From JAEMQF01 sp049297615 (lineage in GTDB: Bacteria > Pseudomonadota > Gammaproteobacteria > Burkholderiales > Burkholderiaceae_C): a stretch of DNA of 29,334 nucleotides. A model generated the notes under the pieces. The model saw nothing but the letters and a program-made list of their open reading frames with translations, did not search any database and had not been told where the DNA came from. The stretch is taken from assembly GCA_049297615.1 (NCBI GenBank), contig JBAQUQ010000111.1:1-29334 (forward strand), in the 5' to 3' direction. Made by a program: the position numbers and the translations under genes. Of this stretch, positions 8,282-15,357 are shown piece after piece. Each line of letters opens with the position of its first letter. The stretch's first letter is position 1.

Positions 8282-9353
8282 AGCGCGACCCCAGCCGTCC
8301 AAGGCGATGTCGCTCACCTCGCCGGTGATCGCCCTGGCGCTCACCGCCGTCATCGCCGCCTTGCTCTTCGTCGCACTCGACAAGGACCCCGCCAAGGGCT
8401 TGTCCATCTTCTTCGTCGAGCCTTTGAGCAGCGCGCGCCAGATCAGCGAGGTGCTGTTGAAGGCGACTCCGCTGATCGTCATCGCGCTCGGCCTGGCGCT
8501 TTGTTATCGCGCCAATGTGTGGAACATCGGCGCCGAGGGGCAGTATCTGCTCGGCGCGCTCGCCGGCGGCGGCGTGGCGCTGTGGTTGACGACACACGGC
8601 GTGGTCCTGCCCAGGCTGATTGCCGTGCCCCTGGTTTTGCTGGGCGGCATGCTCGGCGGCATGGCCTGGGCGGCGATCGTCGCGCTGTTGCGCGACAAGT
8701 TCAACGCCAGCGAAATTCTGGTCAGCCTGATGCTCGTCTACGTCGCCCAGCAACTCGTCAACTACCTGGTGTTCGGGGCCTGGAAAGACCCGCAGGGCTT
8801 CAACTTCCCGCAAACCAAGACCTTCGACGCGTCGACCTGGCTGCCGAACCTGATGCCGGGAACGCGACTGCACATCGGCTTTGTCATCGCCCTGGCTGCC
8901 GTCGCCCTGATGTGGGTGTTCATGTTCAGGCTGTTCCGCGGCTTCCAGTTGCAAGTCGGTGGTCTGGCGCCGGCGGCGGCGCGTTACGCCGGCTTTTCGG
9001 CGAGCACCTCGCTGTGGACGGCGCTGATGATTTCAGGCGCGCTGGCCGGCCTGGCCGGCGCGATGGAGGCGGCAGGGCCGCTGCGCCAGATCACGCCGCA
9101 CATTTCCACCGGCCTGGGTTTCACCGCGATCATCGTCTGCTTCGTCGGGCGCTTGCATCCACTGGGAATCGTCTTTGCCGGGATGCTGTTGTCGATGATG
9201 TTGATCGGCGGCGAACTCGGCCAGTCGCGGCTCGGCCTGCCCAATGCGTTGACCGGCGTGTTCCAGGGCTTGTTGCTGGTGCTGCTGCTGGCCTGCGACA
9301 CCCTGATCCACTACCGCGTTCGCGTGCGCCGGCCGCTTCCCGCTGCGCATTGA
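8268..9353 (+). CDS. ABC transporter permease, BMP/nucleoside type, subunit 1
   Basis: This 361-residue inner-membrane permease of the BPD_transp_2 family (NupB/YufP-like) has about 8-10 hydrophobic segments, starting at residues ~15-35 after a short cytoplasmic leader. The family landmark CYRANVWNIGAEGQ follows the second segment, and the FNASEILVSLML stretch matches the coupling region. GALAGLAGAMEAAG is the conserved late-helix motif. It pairs with the 306-residue permease 16 nt downstream to form the channel. The gene overlaps the ATPase by 14 nt and is clearly in the same transcript. The substrate class is taken from guaD and the BMP receptor in the operon. Confidence 0.92.
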   Translation: MLMLEARPQPSKAMSLTSPVIALALTAVIAALLFVALDKDPAKGLSIFFVEPLSSARQISEVLLKATPLIVIALGLALCYRANVWNIGAEGQYLLGALAGGGVALWLTTHGVVLPRLIAVPLVLLGGMLGGMAWAAIVALLRDKFNASEILVSLMLVYVAQQLVNYLVFGAWKDPQGFNFPQTKTFDASTWLPNLMPGTRLHIGFVIALAAVALMWVFMFRLFRGFQLQVGGLAPAAARYAGFSASTSLWTALMISGALAGLAGAMEAAGPLRQITPHISTGLGFTAIIVCFVGRLHPLGIVFAGMLLSMMLIGGELGQSRLGLPNALTGVFQGLLLVLLLACDTLIHYRVRVRRPLPAAH

Positions 9354-9369
9354 CGTCGAGGACGAAGCC

Positions 9370-10290
9370 ATGAACGAAATCGCCCTGCTCATCGCCGCCA
9401 CGCTCGCATCGGGCACGCCCCTGGCCATTGCCGGCATGGGCCTGCTGCTCAACGAAAAAGCCGGCATCCTCAACCTCGGCGCCGAGGGCATGATGCTGGT
9501 CGCGGCAATCGCCGGTTTCGCCGCCGCCTTCACGACCGGCAGCGATACCCTGGCTTTTTTAGCTGGTGGGGCCGCAGGCGGCCTGCTCGCAGCGGCTTTC
9601 GGTGTGCTGGTGATCTGGCTCAACACGAATCAGTACGCGACGGGCCTGGCGGTGAGCCTGTTCGGCTACGGCTTCTCGGCCTTCGTCGGCGTCGGCTTTG
9701 TCGGCAAGAAACTCGCCGAGCGCAGCCCTTTCGAGATTCCATGGCTGGCCGACATTCCACTCCTGGGCCCCGCCTTGTTCCGCCAGCACCCGATGGTCTA
9801 CATCGCGATCGGCTTGATGTTCGCGCTCGTGTGGTTCCTCTACCGCAGCCGCGCCGGCCTCGTGCTGCGCGCGATCGGCGAATCTCCCGAGTCAGCGCAC
9901 GCCTTGGGCTACAAGGTGCGCTGGATACGCCTGGGCGCCGTGGTCGCCGGGGGCGCGCTGTGCGGCGTGGCGGGTGCTTTCCTGTCCGTCGTCTATGCAC
10001 CGCTGTGGGTGGAGGGGCTGGTGGCGGGGCGCGGCTGGATCGCCCTGGCCCTGACCACGTTCGCCACCTGGCGGCCGCTGCGCGTCCTGCTCGGCGCGTA
10101 TTTGTTCGGCGGCGTGACGATGTTGCAGTTCGCCCTGCAGGGCGCGGGCGTGAACGTATCGAGCCAGTTGCTCGCGATGCTGCCCTACCTGGCCACCATC
10201 GTCGTGCTCGCCCTGATCAGCCGCAACCCGGCGTGGATCCGCATCAATATGCCCGCGTCGCTCGGGAAATCTTTTCACCCCGGCACATAA
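9370..10290 (+). CDS. ABC transporter permease, BMP/nucleoside type, subunit 2
   Basis: This 306-residue membrane protein (NupC/YufQ-like, BPD_transp_2 family) is the second half of the transport channel. It begins MNEIALLIAATLASGTPLAI, followed by the diagnostic LLNEKAGILNLGAEGMML (about residues 27-44) and NTNQYATGLAVSLFG. The GESPESAHALGYKV segment is the cytoplasmic coupling loop. GAVVAGGALCGVAGAFLSV is the conserved helix, followed by WIALALTTFATWRP. ATG 9370 has a GAGG element 7-8 nt upstream. It follows permease 1 by 16 nt. The next gene is 50 nt away, long enough for a processing site or a minor promoter, though none is obvious. Confidence 0.93.
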   Translation: MNEIALLIAATLASGTPLAIAGMGLLLNEKAGILNLGAEGMMLVAAIAGFAAAFTTGSDTLAFLAGGAAGGLLAAAFGVLVIWLNTNQYATGLAVSLFGYGFSAFVGVGFVGKKLAERSPFEIPWLADIPLLGPALFRQHPMVYIAIGLMFALVWFLYRSRAGLVLRAIGESPESAHALGYKVRWIRLGAVVAGGALCGVAGAFLSVVYAPLWVEGLVAGRGWIALALTTFATWRPLRVLLGAYLFGGVTMLQFALQGAGVNVSSQLLAMLPYLATIVVLALISRNPAWIRINMPASLGKSFHPGT

Positions 10291-10340
10291 TTGCCCTGCC
10301 GATTTCCGATCGCATTTTGATCCACAACTGGAGACTCTCG

Positions 10341-11501
10341 ATGACCACACTGTCCAAGCGTTCCTTGCTCAAATGGAGCGGCCTGGTTTCGCTCGCCGCG
10401 GTTGCTGCGCTGGTGGGCTGCGGCAAGAAAGAGGAACCCGCCAAGCCTGCAGCAACTGCCGCCGCACCGGCCTCAGCGCCCGCGCCCAAGGCCGAACCGT
10501 TCAAGGCCGCCTGGGTCTATGTGGGACCGGTGGGCGACGCGGGCTGGACCTACGCGCACGACGTCGGCCGCAAGGCCGTCGAAGCCGAGTTCGGTGACAA
10601 GGTCCAGACTACATTCGTCGAAAAAGTACCCGAAGGGGCCGACGCCGAACGCGTGATTCGCGACCTCGCGACCCAGGGCAACAAGATCATCTTCGCGACC
10701 TCGTTCGGCTTCATGGAGCAGATGCTCAAGGTCGCAGCCGAATTCCCCGATGTGAAGTTCGAACACGCCACGGGCTACAAGACCTCGACGAACATGCGCA
10801 TCTACGACGCCAAGTTCTACGAAGACGCCTACCTCGCCGGCGTCGTCGCTGGCAGCATGACGAAGACGAACACGCTGGGCTTCGTCGCGTCGTTCCCGAT
10901 TCCCGAAGTGCTGCGCAACATCAATGCGTTCACGCTCGGCGCGCAAAGCGTCAATCCCAAGGTGAAGACCAAGGTGGTGTGGATCTCGTCGTGGTTCGAT
11001 CCGCCCAAGGAAAGCGAAGCCGCACAAAGCATGATCAACGCCGGCGCCGACGTGCTGCTGCAAAACACCGATTCTTCGGCGGTGTTGCAAACCGCCGAGA
11101 AGAACGGCAAGTTCGCCTTCGGCTGGGACAGCGACATGAGCGCCGTGGCGCCCAAAGCGCACCTGGCCTCGTGCGTCGTGATCTGGGACGGCTACTACAA
11201 ACAAGCCGTCAAGGAAGCGATGGACGGTAGCTGGAAGACGCAGCGCACCGTCTGGGGCGTCAAGGAAGGCCAGAACGCCCTGGTCAAGGTGGCCGACTTC
11301 GTTCCCGAGGCGGCGAAGAAGAAGGTCGACGAGGTCAAGGAAGGCATGAAGGCGGGCAGCTTCGAAGTGTTCACCGGGCCGATTCACGGCGCCGACGGCA
11401 AGGAACATCTCGCCAAGGGAGTTGCCGCCGACCAGGCGTGGAAAGACAAGGTCGATTTCTACGTGAAGGGCGTGGAGGGGAAGGTTCCGAGCGGCAAGTG
11501 A
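10341..11501 (+). CDS. BMP-family substrate-binding lipoprotein
   Basis: This 386-residue PnrA/BmpA-type receptor feeds a purine nucleoside or base to the ABC importer encoded upstream. The signal peptide ends in a lipobox, LVGC, with Cys27 as the lipidation site. A Pro/Ala-rich tether (about 34-51) links it to the binding domain. The domain shows WVYVGPVGDAGWTYAHDVGRK, family motifs of the BMP group, then IIFATSFGFMEQM and YEDAYLAGVVAGSMTKT. WDSDMSA (about 263-269) is the late ligand-site segment. The N-terminus SKRSLLK resembles a KR-type twin-arginine motif, so Tat export is possible. ATG 10341 has GGAG 7 nt upstream; the much longer frame from 9741 is antisense-like and rejected. The gene is last in the guaD operon. 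Confidence 0.93.
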   Translation: MTTLSKRSLLKWSGLVSLAAVAALVGCGKKEEPAKPAATAAAPASAPAPKAEPFKAAWVYVGPVGDAGWTYAHDVGRKAVEAEFGDKVQTTFVEKVPEGADAERVIRDLATQGNKIIFATSFGFMEQMLKVAAEFPDVKFEHATGYKTSTNMRIYDAKFYEDAYLAGVVAGSMTKTNTLGFVASFPIPEVLRNINAFTLGAQSVNPKVKTKVVWISSWFDPPKESEAAQSMINAGADVLLQNTDSSAVLQTAEKNGKFAFGWDSDMSAVAPKAHLASCVVIWDGYYKQAVKEAMDGSWKTQRTVWGVKEGQNALVKVADFVPEAAKKKVDEVKEGMKAGSFEVFTGPIHGADGKEHLAKGVAADQAWKDKVDFYVKGVEGKVPSGK

Positions 11502-11556
11502 CGCCGGGTTGAACGCGCCGTCTGTCGCGCACCGTGCCAGGCGGCGATGTCGCCCC
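11502..11556. other. Convergent gap between BMP lipoprotein and Bug genes
   Basis: This 55-bp gap lies between converging genes. A short GGCGA-TG-TCGCC repeat is present, but there is no stable stem with a T-tract. No terminator can be called with confidence. Confidence 0.4.
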
Positions 11557-12531
11557 TCAGTTCACCCTGATATTGTTGTCCAGCGCGACCTGCTTCCACA
11601 GCGGGATCTCGGTGGCGATCAGCCGCGCGAATTGATCGGGCGTGTTCGTCGTGGGAGTGATCGACAAGGCGCTGATGCGCCGTTGCACGTCGGGCATCTC
11701 GACCACGCGGGCGATCTCTTCGCTCAGCCGTTTGACGATAGCGGCCGGCGTTCCTGCGGGTGCGAGCAAGCCGCTCCAGAACGACACCTTCAGGTCCACG
11801 CCGAGTTCGCTCAGCGTCGGGATGAGGGGCAATTTCTCGAGCCGCACGGTCGAGGTCACGCCCAGCGCCTTGACGCGCCCGCCTTGCAATGCGATGGAAG
11901 CCGGGCCGGCGTCGACCAGGGTCATCGTCACGTCGCCGGCGATGACGGCGGTGATCGAATCGGTGCTGCCCTTGTAGGGAACATGCGCGAAGCGCGCGCC
12001 GGTCTTGCTGTTGAACAACTCGGTGATGAGCTGGAACGACGCCGAGCTGGAGGCATAGTTCGAGCGCTGCGGGTTTTGCCTGGAATGTTCGACCAACTCC
12101 TGCAGGTTCTTGGCGGGGTGATCGGCCTGCGTCAACAGCACCATCGGGAAAGTGCCGACCAAGGAGATCGGCGCAAAGTCTTGCGTGGTATAGGGCAGCT
12201 TGGCGTAGAGGGCGTGGTTGAACACCATCGGCCCGCTCGCGCCCATCAGCAGGGTGTAGCCGTCGGGCTTGGCCTTGGCGACGAGGGATGCACCGATGAT
12301 CGATGCCACGCCGGGGCGGTTCTCCACCACGACCGATTGGCCCAGAGTGATCGAGAGTTTTTCGGCGACGATGCGCGCCAGTACATCATTGGCCCCGCCA
12401 GGCGAATAGCCCACGATGATCGTGATCGGGCGGGTGGGGTAGTCTTGTGCGAGAGCCGCGGGGCAGAGCACGGACGCTGCCGCGCACAGCAGCGCGGCGG
12501 CGAACCGGCGAGGGCCTTGGTTCAAGTGCAT
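11557..12531 (-). CDS. Bug/TctC-family periplasmic solute-binding protein (second Bug)
   Basis: This 324-residue extracytoplasmic receptor of the Bordetella uptake gene (Bug) family has a Sec signal peptide ending ALA-QDYPTRP at about residue 28. The fold is marked by IIVGYSPGGANDVLARIVAEKL, the PDGYTLLMG segment, HVPYKG and the SFWSGLLAPAGTP stretch. Bug proteins bind small carboxylates or other acids, and many are orphans without TctAB. The start is ATG 12531, with AAGGAG at 12539-12544 on the minus strand, 7 nt away. It is last in the minus-strand run beginning with the TAXI receptor, 57 nt after the thiamine-diphosphate enzyme; that gap holds an inverted repeat. The ligand is unknown. Confidence 0.93.
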   Translation of the reverse strand: MHLNQGPRRFAAALLCAAASVLCPAALAQDYPTRPITIIVGYSPGGANDVLARIVAEKLSITLGQSVVVENRPGVASIIGASLVAKAKPDGYTLLMGASGPMVFNHALYAKLPYTTQDFAPISLVGTFPMVLLTQADHPAKNLQELVEHSRQNPQRSNYASSSASFQLITELFNSKTGARFAHVPYKGSTDSITAVIAGDVTMTLVDAGPASIALQGGRVKALGVTSTVRLEKLPLIPTLSELGVDLKVSFWSGLLAPAGTPAAIVKRLSEEIARVVEMPDVQRRISALSITPTTNTPDQFARLIATEIPLWKQVALDNNIRVN

Positions 12532-12556
12532 TCGAATTCTCCTTAGGGATGCGGGG

Positions 12557-12589
12557 GCGCCTGGCGTGAACCTTGCCTGGGCCAGGCGC
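12557..12589. repeat. Inverted repeat just after the ThDP-enzyme stop codon
   Basis: The 9-bp arms GCGCCTGGC (12557-12565) and GCCAGGCGC (12581-12589) are perfect complements with a 15-nt loop. An alternative tight hairpin, GCCTGG-G-CCAGGC (12575-12587), shares the second arm. It lies between the enzyme stop and the ribosome site of the downstream Bug gene. There is no T-tract, so it is more likely an mRNA-stability or partial-termination element than a standard terminator. Confidence 0.4.
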
Positions 12590-14316
12590 TACTGCAAGCC
12601 GATCTGCACATTGAGCAGGGCCGCGCGGCCGCCGTCAAGCGCTTGCAGGCAGCGCGCAATGGCTCCCTCCACCTCGAGCGGCTCGCTCACGCATTCGCCA
12701 TAGCCGCCGAAGGCCTGCGCCACTTGTTCAAAGCGGCGTTGTTCGCCTTGCAGGCGTGCCTGGAACTCATCGGCCTGCGCCGCGGCGCCGTCCGGGTAGA
12801 CGCGCAGCACGGCTTCCTTGACGGCCAACCAGCCGCCGTTGTCGAGCACGACGGTGAAGATGGGGAGACGGTATCGTTGCGCGGCGGCATACACCGAGGT
12901 CGGCGTCGAGAAATGAAAACCGCCGTCGCCGACGATTTGCACGATGCGCGCCTGAGGATGGGCCAACTTGGCGCCCAGGGCCATGCCGCCGCTAAAGCCC
13001 AGGCCCCCGCCGGCAGCGCCGATCAGGGTCAGCGGCAGGCTGCGCGGAATCTGGTTCAGGACGGCCGGTGCATTGCGGATGGCTTCATTGATGACGATGT
13101 CGTGCGGCGCAATCGCCCGGCCCAAGGCCGCGCACAGGTAAGCCGGCGAGATCGCGCCGCTGCGACCCGGAATTTTTGCGGCGCGGGCCACGCCCTGGGC
13201 GCGCTCCTGGTTGGCAGCGGCCCAGCCGACGATGCGCCGCGCCACATGCTCGTGAAACGCCGCGTCGGCGCGTGTCCGCACCTGGGCGGCGACCTGGCGC
13301 AACACGGTCGCGCAATCGGCTTGCACGCGCATATCCGTGGCGAAGCCCCACATCGGAAAGTCTTTCTTGATCGGATCGACATCGATGTGCAGCCAGCGCA
13401 TGGCCGGGGGGTGCTGCGCAACCGCGGGCAGCCAGGGCACGTCGACGTCGAGCAGCAGGCCAAGGTCGGCGCCGGGCGATGTCTTGCCCGAATCGAAGCC
13501 GCCGAAACAAGGGCTGTCGCGCGAGATGCACAAGCTGCTGGGGCTGAATTCGAAGACTCGAATTCCGCACAGCATGGCCAGTTCCTGCAGGGCAGCCACT
13601 GCGTCGGGCTTGCGGCCGAGGTAGGCGCTGACGGCGATGGGCGATTGCGCGGTCATGATTTCGCCGGCGATCGCCGCAGCACGCGCCTCGTCGACGCCGC
13701 CGGCCAGCACGGCCCCGTAGTGCTCGGCGCCGAAGCTGTGCACCGGCTGATCAAGCGTCTGCGCCAGCACCTCGCGCGGCAAGCTCAGGTAGACGGGGCC
13801 GGGAGGGTCGCTCTGCATCACCGAGTGGGCGCGGCGCAGGACCTCCTTGGCGATGACGCCGCTGGGCAGCGAATACTCCCACTTCACATAGGGCCGCACC
13901 AGGCTCGCGATGTCGAACGGGTCCTGCACGAAATGCACATAGTTGTCGCGCGAGCCCGGCAGTTCGCCGCGCAGCGTGAAGGGTGCCTTGCCGGCGATCA
14001 GCAGCACGGGAAGTCGGGCGCGGAACATGTTGTGCATGCCCATCGCCGCGTTCGCCGTGCCTGCGTCCACATGCACCAGGACGGCCTGGCCGCGGCCCGT
14101 CAGCGCGGCGTAGCCGGCGGCCATGTGCAGCGCGACGTTTTCGTGCGCGCACAAAATCAGCTCGGGGTGGGGCCGGCCAAGGCTGTCCCAGCGCGCTAAC
14201 TCTTCGATCAGGGAGACATGGTCGGTGCCGAGGTTGCCGAACACGTACTGGATGCCCAGCTCGGTCAGTCCTTCGAGAAAATAATGGGCGCCGGTGCGGC
14301 CGGCCGGGACGCTCAT
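12589..14316 (-). CDS. Thiamine-diphosphate enzyme, benzoylformate decarboxylase/acetolactate synthase fold, substrate unknown
   Basis: This 575-residue protein has the three-domain layout of the family: N-terminal PYR domain (about 5-185), central domain (about 200-345) and C-terminal PP domain (about 385-560). The cofactor-activating glutamate is Glu59 in CAHENVALH. His82 in VHVDAGTANA matches an active-site His of benzoylformate decarboxylase. The ThDP/Mg motif is GDG (463-465) to Asn493. PYVKWEY, PPGPVYLSLP and AAGGGLGF also resemble benzoylformate decarboxylase more than acetolactate synthase. The NPGS serine of that enzyme is replaced by NLGT (Thr31), so substrate and reaction may differ. 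The start is ATG 14316, 6 nt after the Bug stop, inside a transport operon. The role is probably breakdown of an imported 2-oxo or related acid. Confidence 0.85.
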   Translation of the reverse strand: MSVPAGRTGAHYFLEGLTELGIQYVFGNLGTDHVSLIEELARWDSLGRPHPELILCAHENVALHMAAGYAALTGRGQAVLVHVDAGTANAAMGMHNMFRARLPVLLIAGKAPFTLRGELPGSRDNYVHFVQDPFDIASLVRPYVKWEYSLPSGVIAKEVLRRAHSVMQSDPPGPVYLSLPREVLAQTLDQPVHSFGAEHYGAVLAGGVDEARAAAIAGEIMTAQSPIAVSAYLGRKPDAVAALQELAMLCGIRVFEFSPSSLCISRDSPCFGGFDSGKTSPGADLGLLLDVDVPWLPAVAQHPPAMRWLHIDVDPIKKDFPMWGFATDMRVQADCATVLRQVAAQVRTRADAAFHEHVARRIVGWAAANQERAQGVARAAKIPGRSGAISPAYLCAALGRAIAPHDIVINEAIRNAPAVLNQIPRSLPLTLIGAAGGGLGFSGGMALGAKLAHPQARIVQIVGDGGFHFSTPTSVYAAAQRYRLPIFTVVLDNGGWLAVKEAVLRVYPDGAAAQADEFQARLQGEQRRFEQVAQAFGGYGECVSEPLEVEGAIARCLQALDGGRAALLNVQIGLQ

Positions 14317-14322
14317 CGCCGC

Positions 14323-15357
14323 TCAGTCCGCCGTCGCGCCCGACTCGCGAACGATGAGCTTCCACTTCTCGGTTTCGCGCTGCACGAACTGCGCGAACTG
14401 CTGTGGCGTTCCGCCTGCGGGGTCGGCGCCCTCGCGGATCAACTGTGCCTCGAGCGAGGGCATGGCCAGGATGTCGTTCACCGTGCTGTTGAGCAGGGTG
14501 ATCACGGCTTGCGGCGTGCCCTTGGGCGCGAAGAACCCGAACCACGATCCGGCGTCGAAATCAGGGAAGCCGCCCTCGGCCACCGTCGGCACGTCGGGCA
14601 TCGAGCGGGAGCGCTTCACGCTGCTGACGGCCACTGCCTGAAGCTTGCCGGCCTGGATGTGCTGGATGACCGAAGGAATCGTCGCAAACATGAACTGCAC
14701 GCGGCCTGCGAGCAGATCCTTGAGCGCTTCTGCGCCCTTGTACGGGATGTGGGTCGCTTCGATGGCGGCTCGTCTGCAAAACATGAAGCCCGCCAGGTGC
14801 GAGGCGGTTCCAATGCCGGTCAAGCTGTAGTTGAGCTTGCCCGGATTGGCCTTGGCGTAGCCGCCCAGTTCGTCGACCGTCTTGACGCCCAGGGCGGGAT
14901 GGACGACCAGCACATTGGGCACATCGGCAATCTGCACGATGGGCACCAGGTCGGTGAGCGGGTTATAGCTCAGGCTTTTGAACAGAGTGGGGTTGACTGC
15001 GATCGGCCCCACCGAGGCGACGATCAGGGTATAGCCGTCGGGTGCGGAGCGCACCACCATCTCGGTGCCGAGATTGCCGCCTGCACCCGGCTTGTTGTCG
15101 ATCACGAACGGCTGCTTCAGGCGCTCCGAGAGTTGTTGCCCGACGCTGCGCGCCAGAATGTCCGTGGTGCCGCCGGCCGTGAAGGCCACGACGACGCGCA
15201 CTGGTTTGGCCGGCCAGGCCTGCGCCGCAGCGGTGGCCGTTGCGGCTATCAGACTGACGCTGATGAGCGCGGCGCGCAGGCCACGGGTGGCCGGGCCCGC
15301 CGAGGGCGCCGCCGCAGCGGCGAAGCATGGCAGACGGCGATGGCAGGGTGGCGTCAT
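14323..15357 (-). CDS. Bug/TctC-family periplasmic solute-binding protein (first Bug), coupled to TRAP permease
   Basis: This 344-residue Bug-family receptor has a long N-terminal region and a hydrophobic signal segment (about 28-45) ending AAA-QAWPAKP. Fold marks are VVVAFTAGGTTDILARSV, NKPGAGGNLGTE, APDGYTL, THIPYKG, and SWFGFFAPKGTP. The start ATG at 15357 overlaps the permease stop as ATGA (15354-15357), and there is no Shine-Dalgarno sequence, so translation should depend on the permease. The frame stays open to 17151 through the permease, but that part is a shadow. Bug proteins normally serve TctAB-type permeases, which are absent here. Tight coupling to a TRAP permease is therefore odd. 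The ligand is unknown. Confidence 0.92.
   Translation of the reverse strand: MTPPCHRRLPCFAAAAAPSAGPATRGLRAALISVSLIAATATAAAQAWPAKPVRVVVAFTAGGTTDILARSVGQQLSERLKQPFVIDNKPGAGGNLGTEMVVRSAPDGYTLIVASVGPIAVNPTLFKSLSYNPLTDLVPIVQIADVPNVLVVHPALGVKTVDELGGYAKANPGKLNYSLTGIGTASHLAGFMFCRRAAIEATHIPYKGAEALKDLLAGRVQFMFATIPSVIQHIQAGKLQAVAVSSVKRSRSMPDVPTVAEGGFPDFDAGSWFGFFAPKGTPQAVITLLNSTVNDILAMPSLEAQLIREGADPAGGTPQQFAQFVQRETEKWKLIVRESGATAD

Noticed and set aside
9741..10340. A 200-codon upstream extension of the BMP lipoprotein
   Set aside because: It overlaps permease 2 in another frame, and the lipoprotein signal peptide begins exactly at ATG 10341.
12643..14199. Open frame of 518 codons on the plus strand
   Set aside because: Antisense to the ThDP enzyme. 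No domain, and composition is of shadow type.
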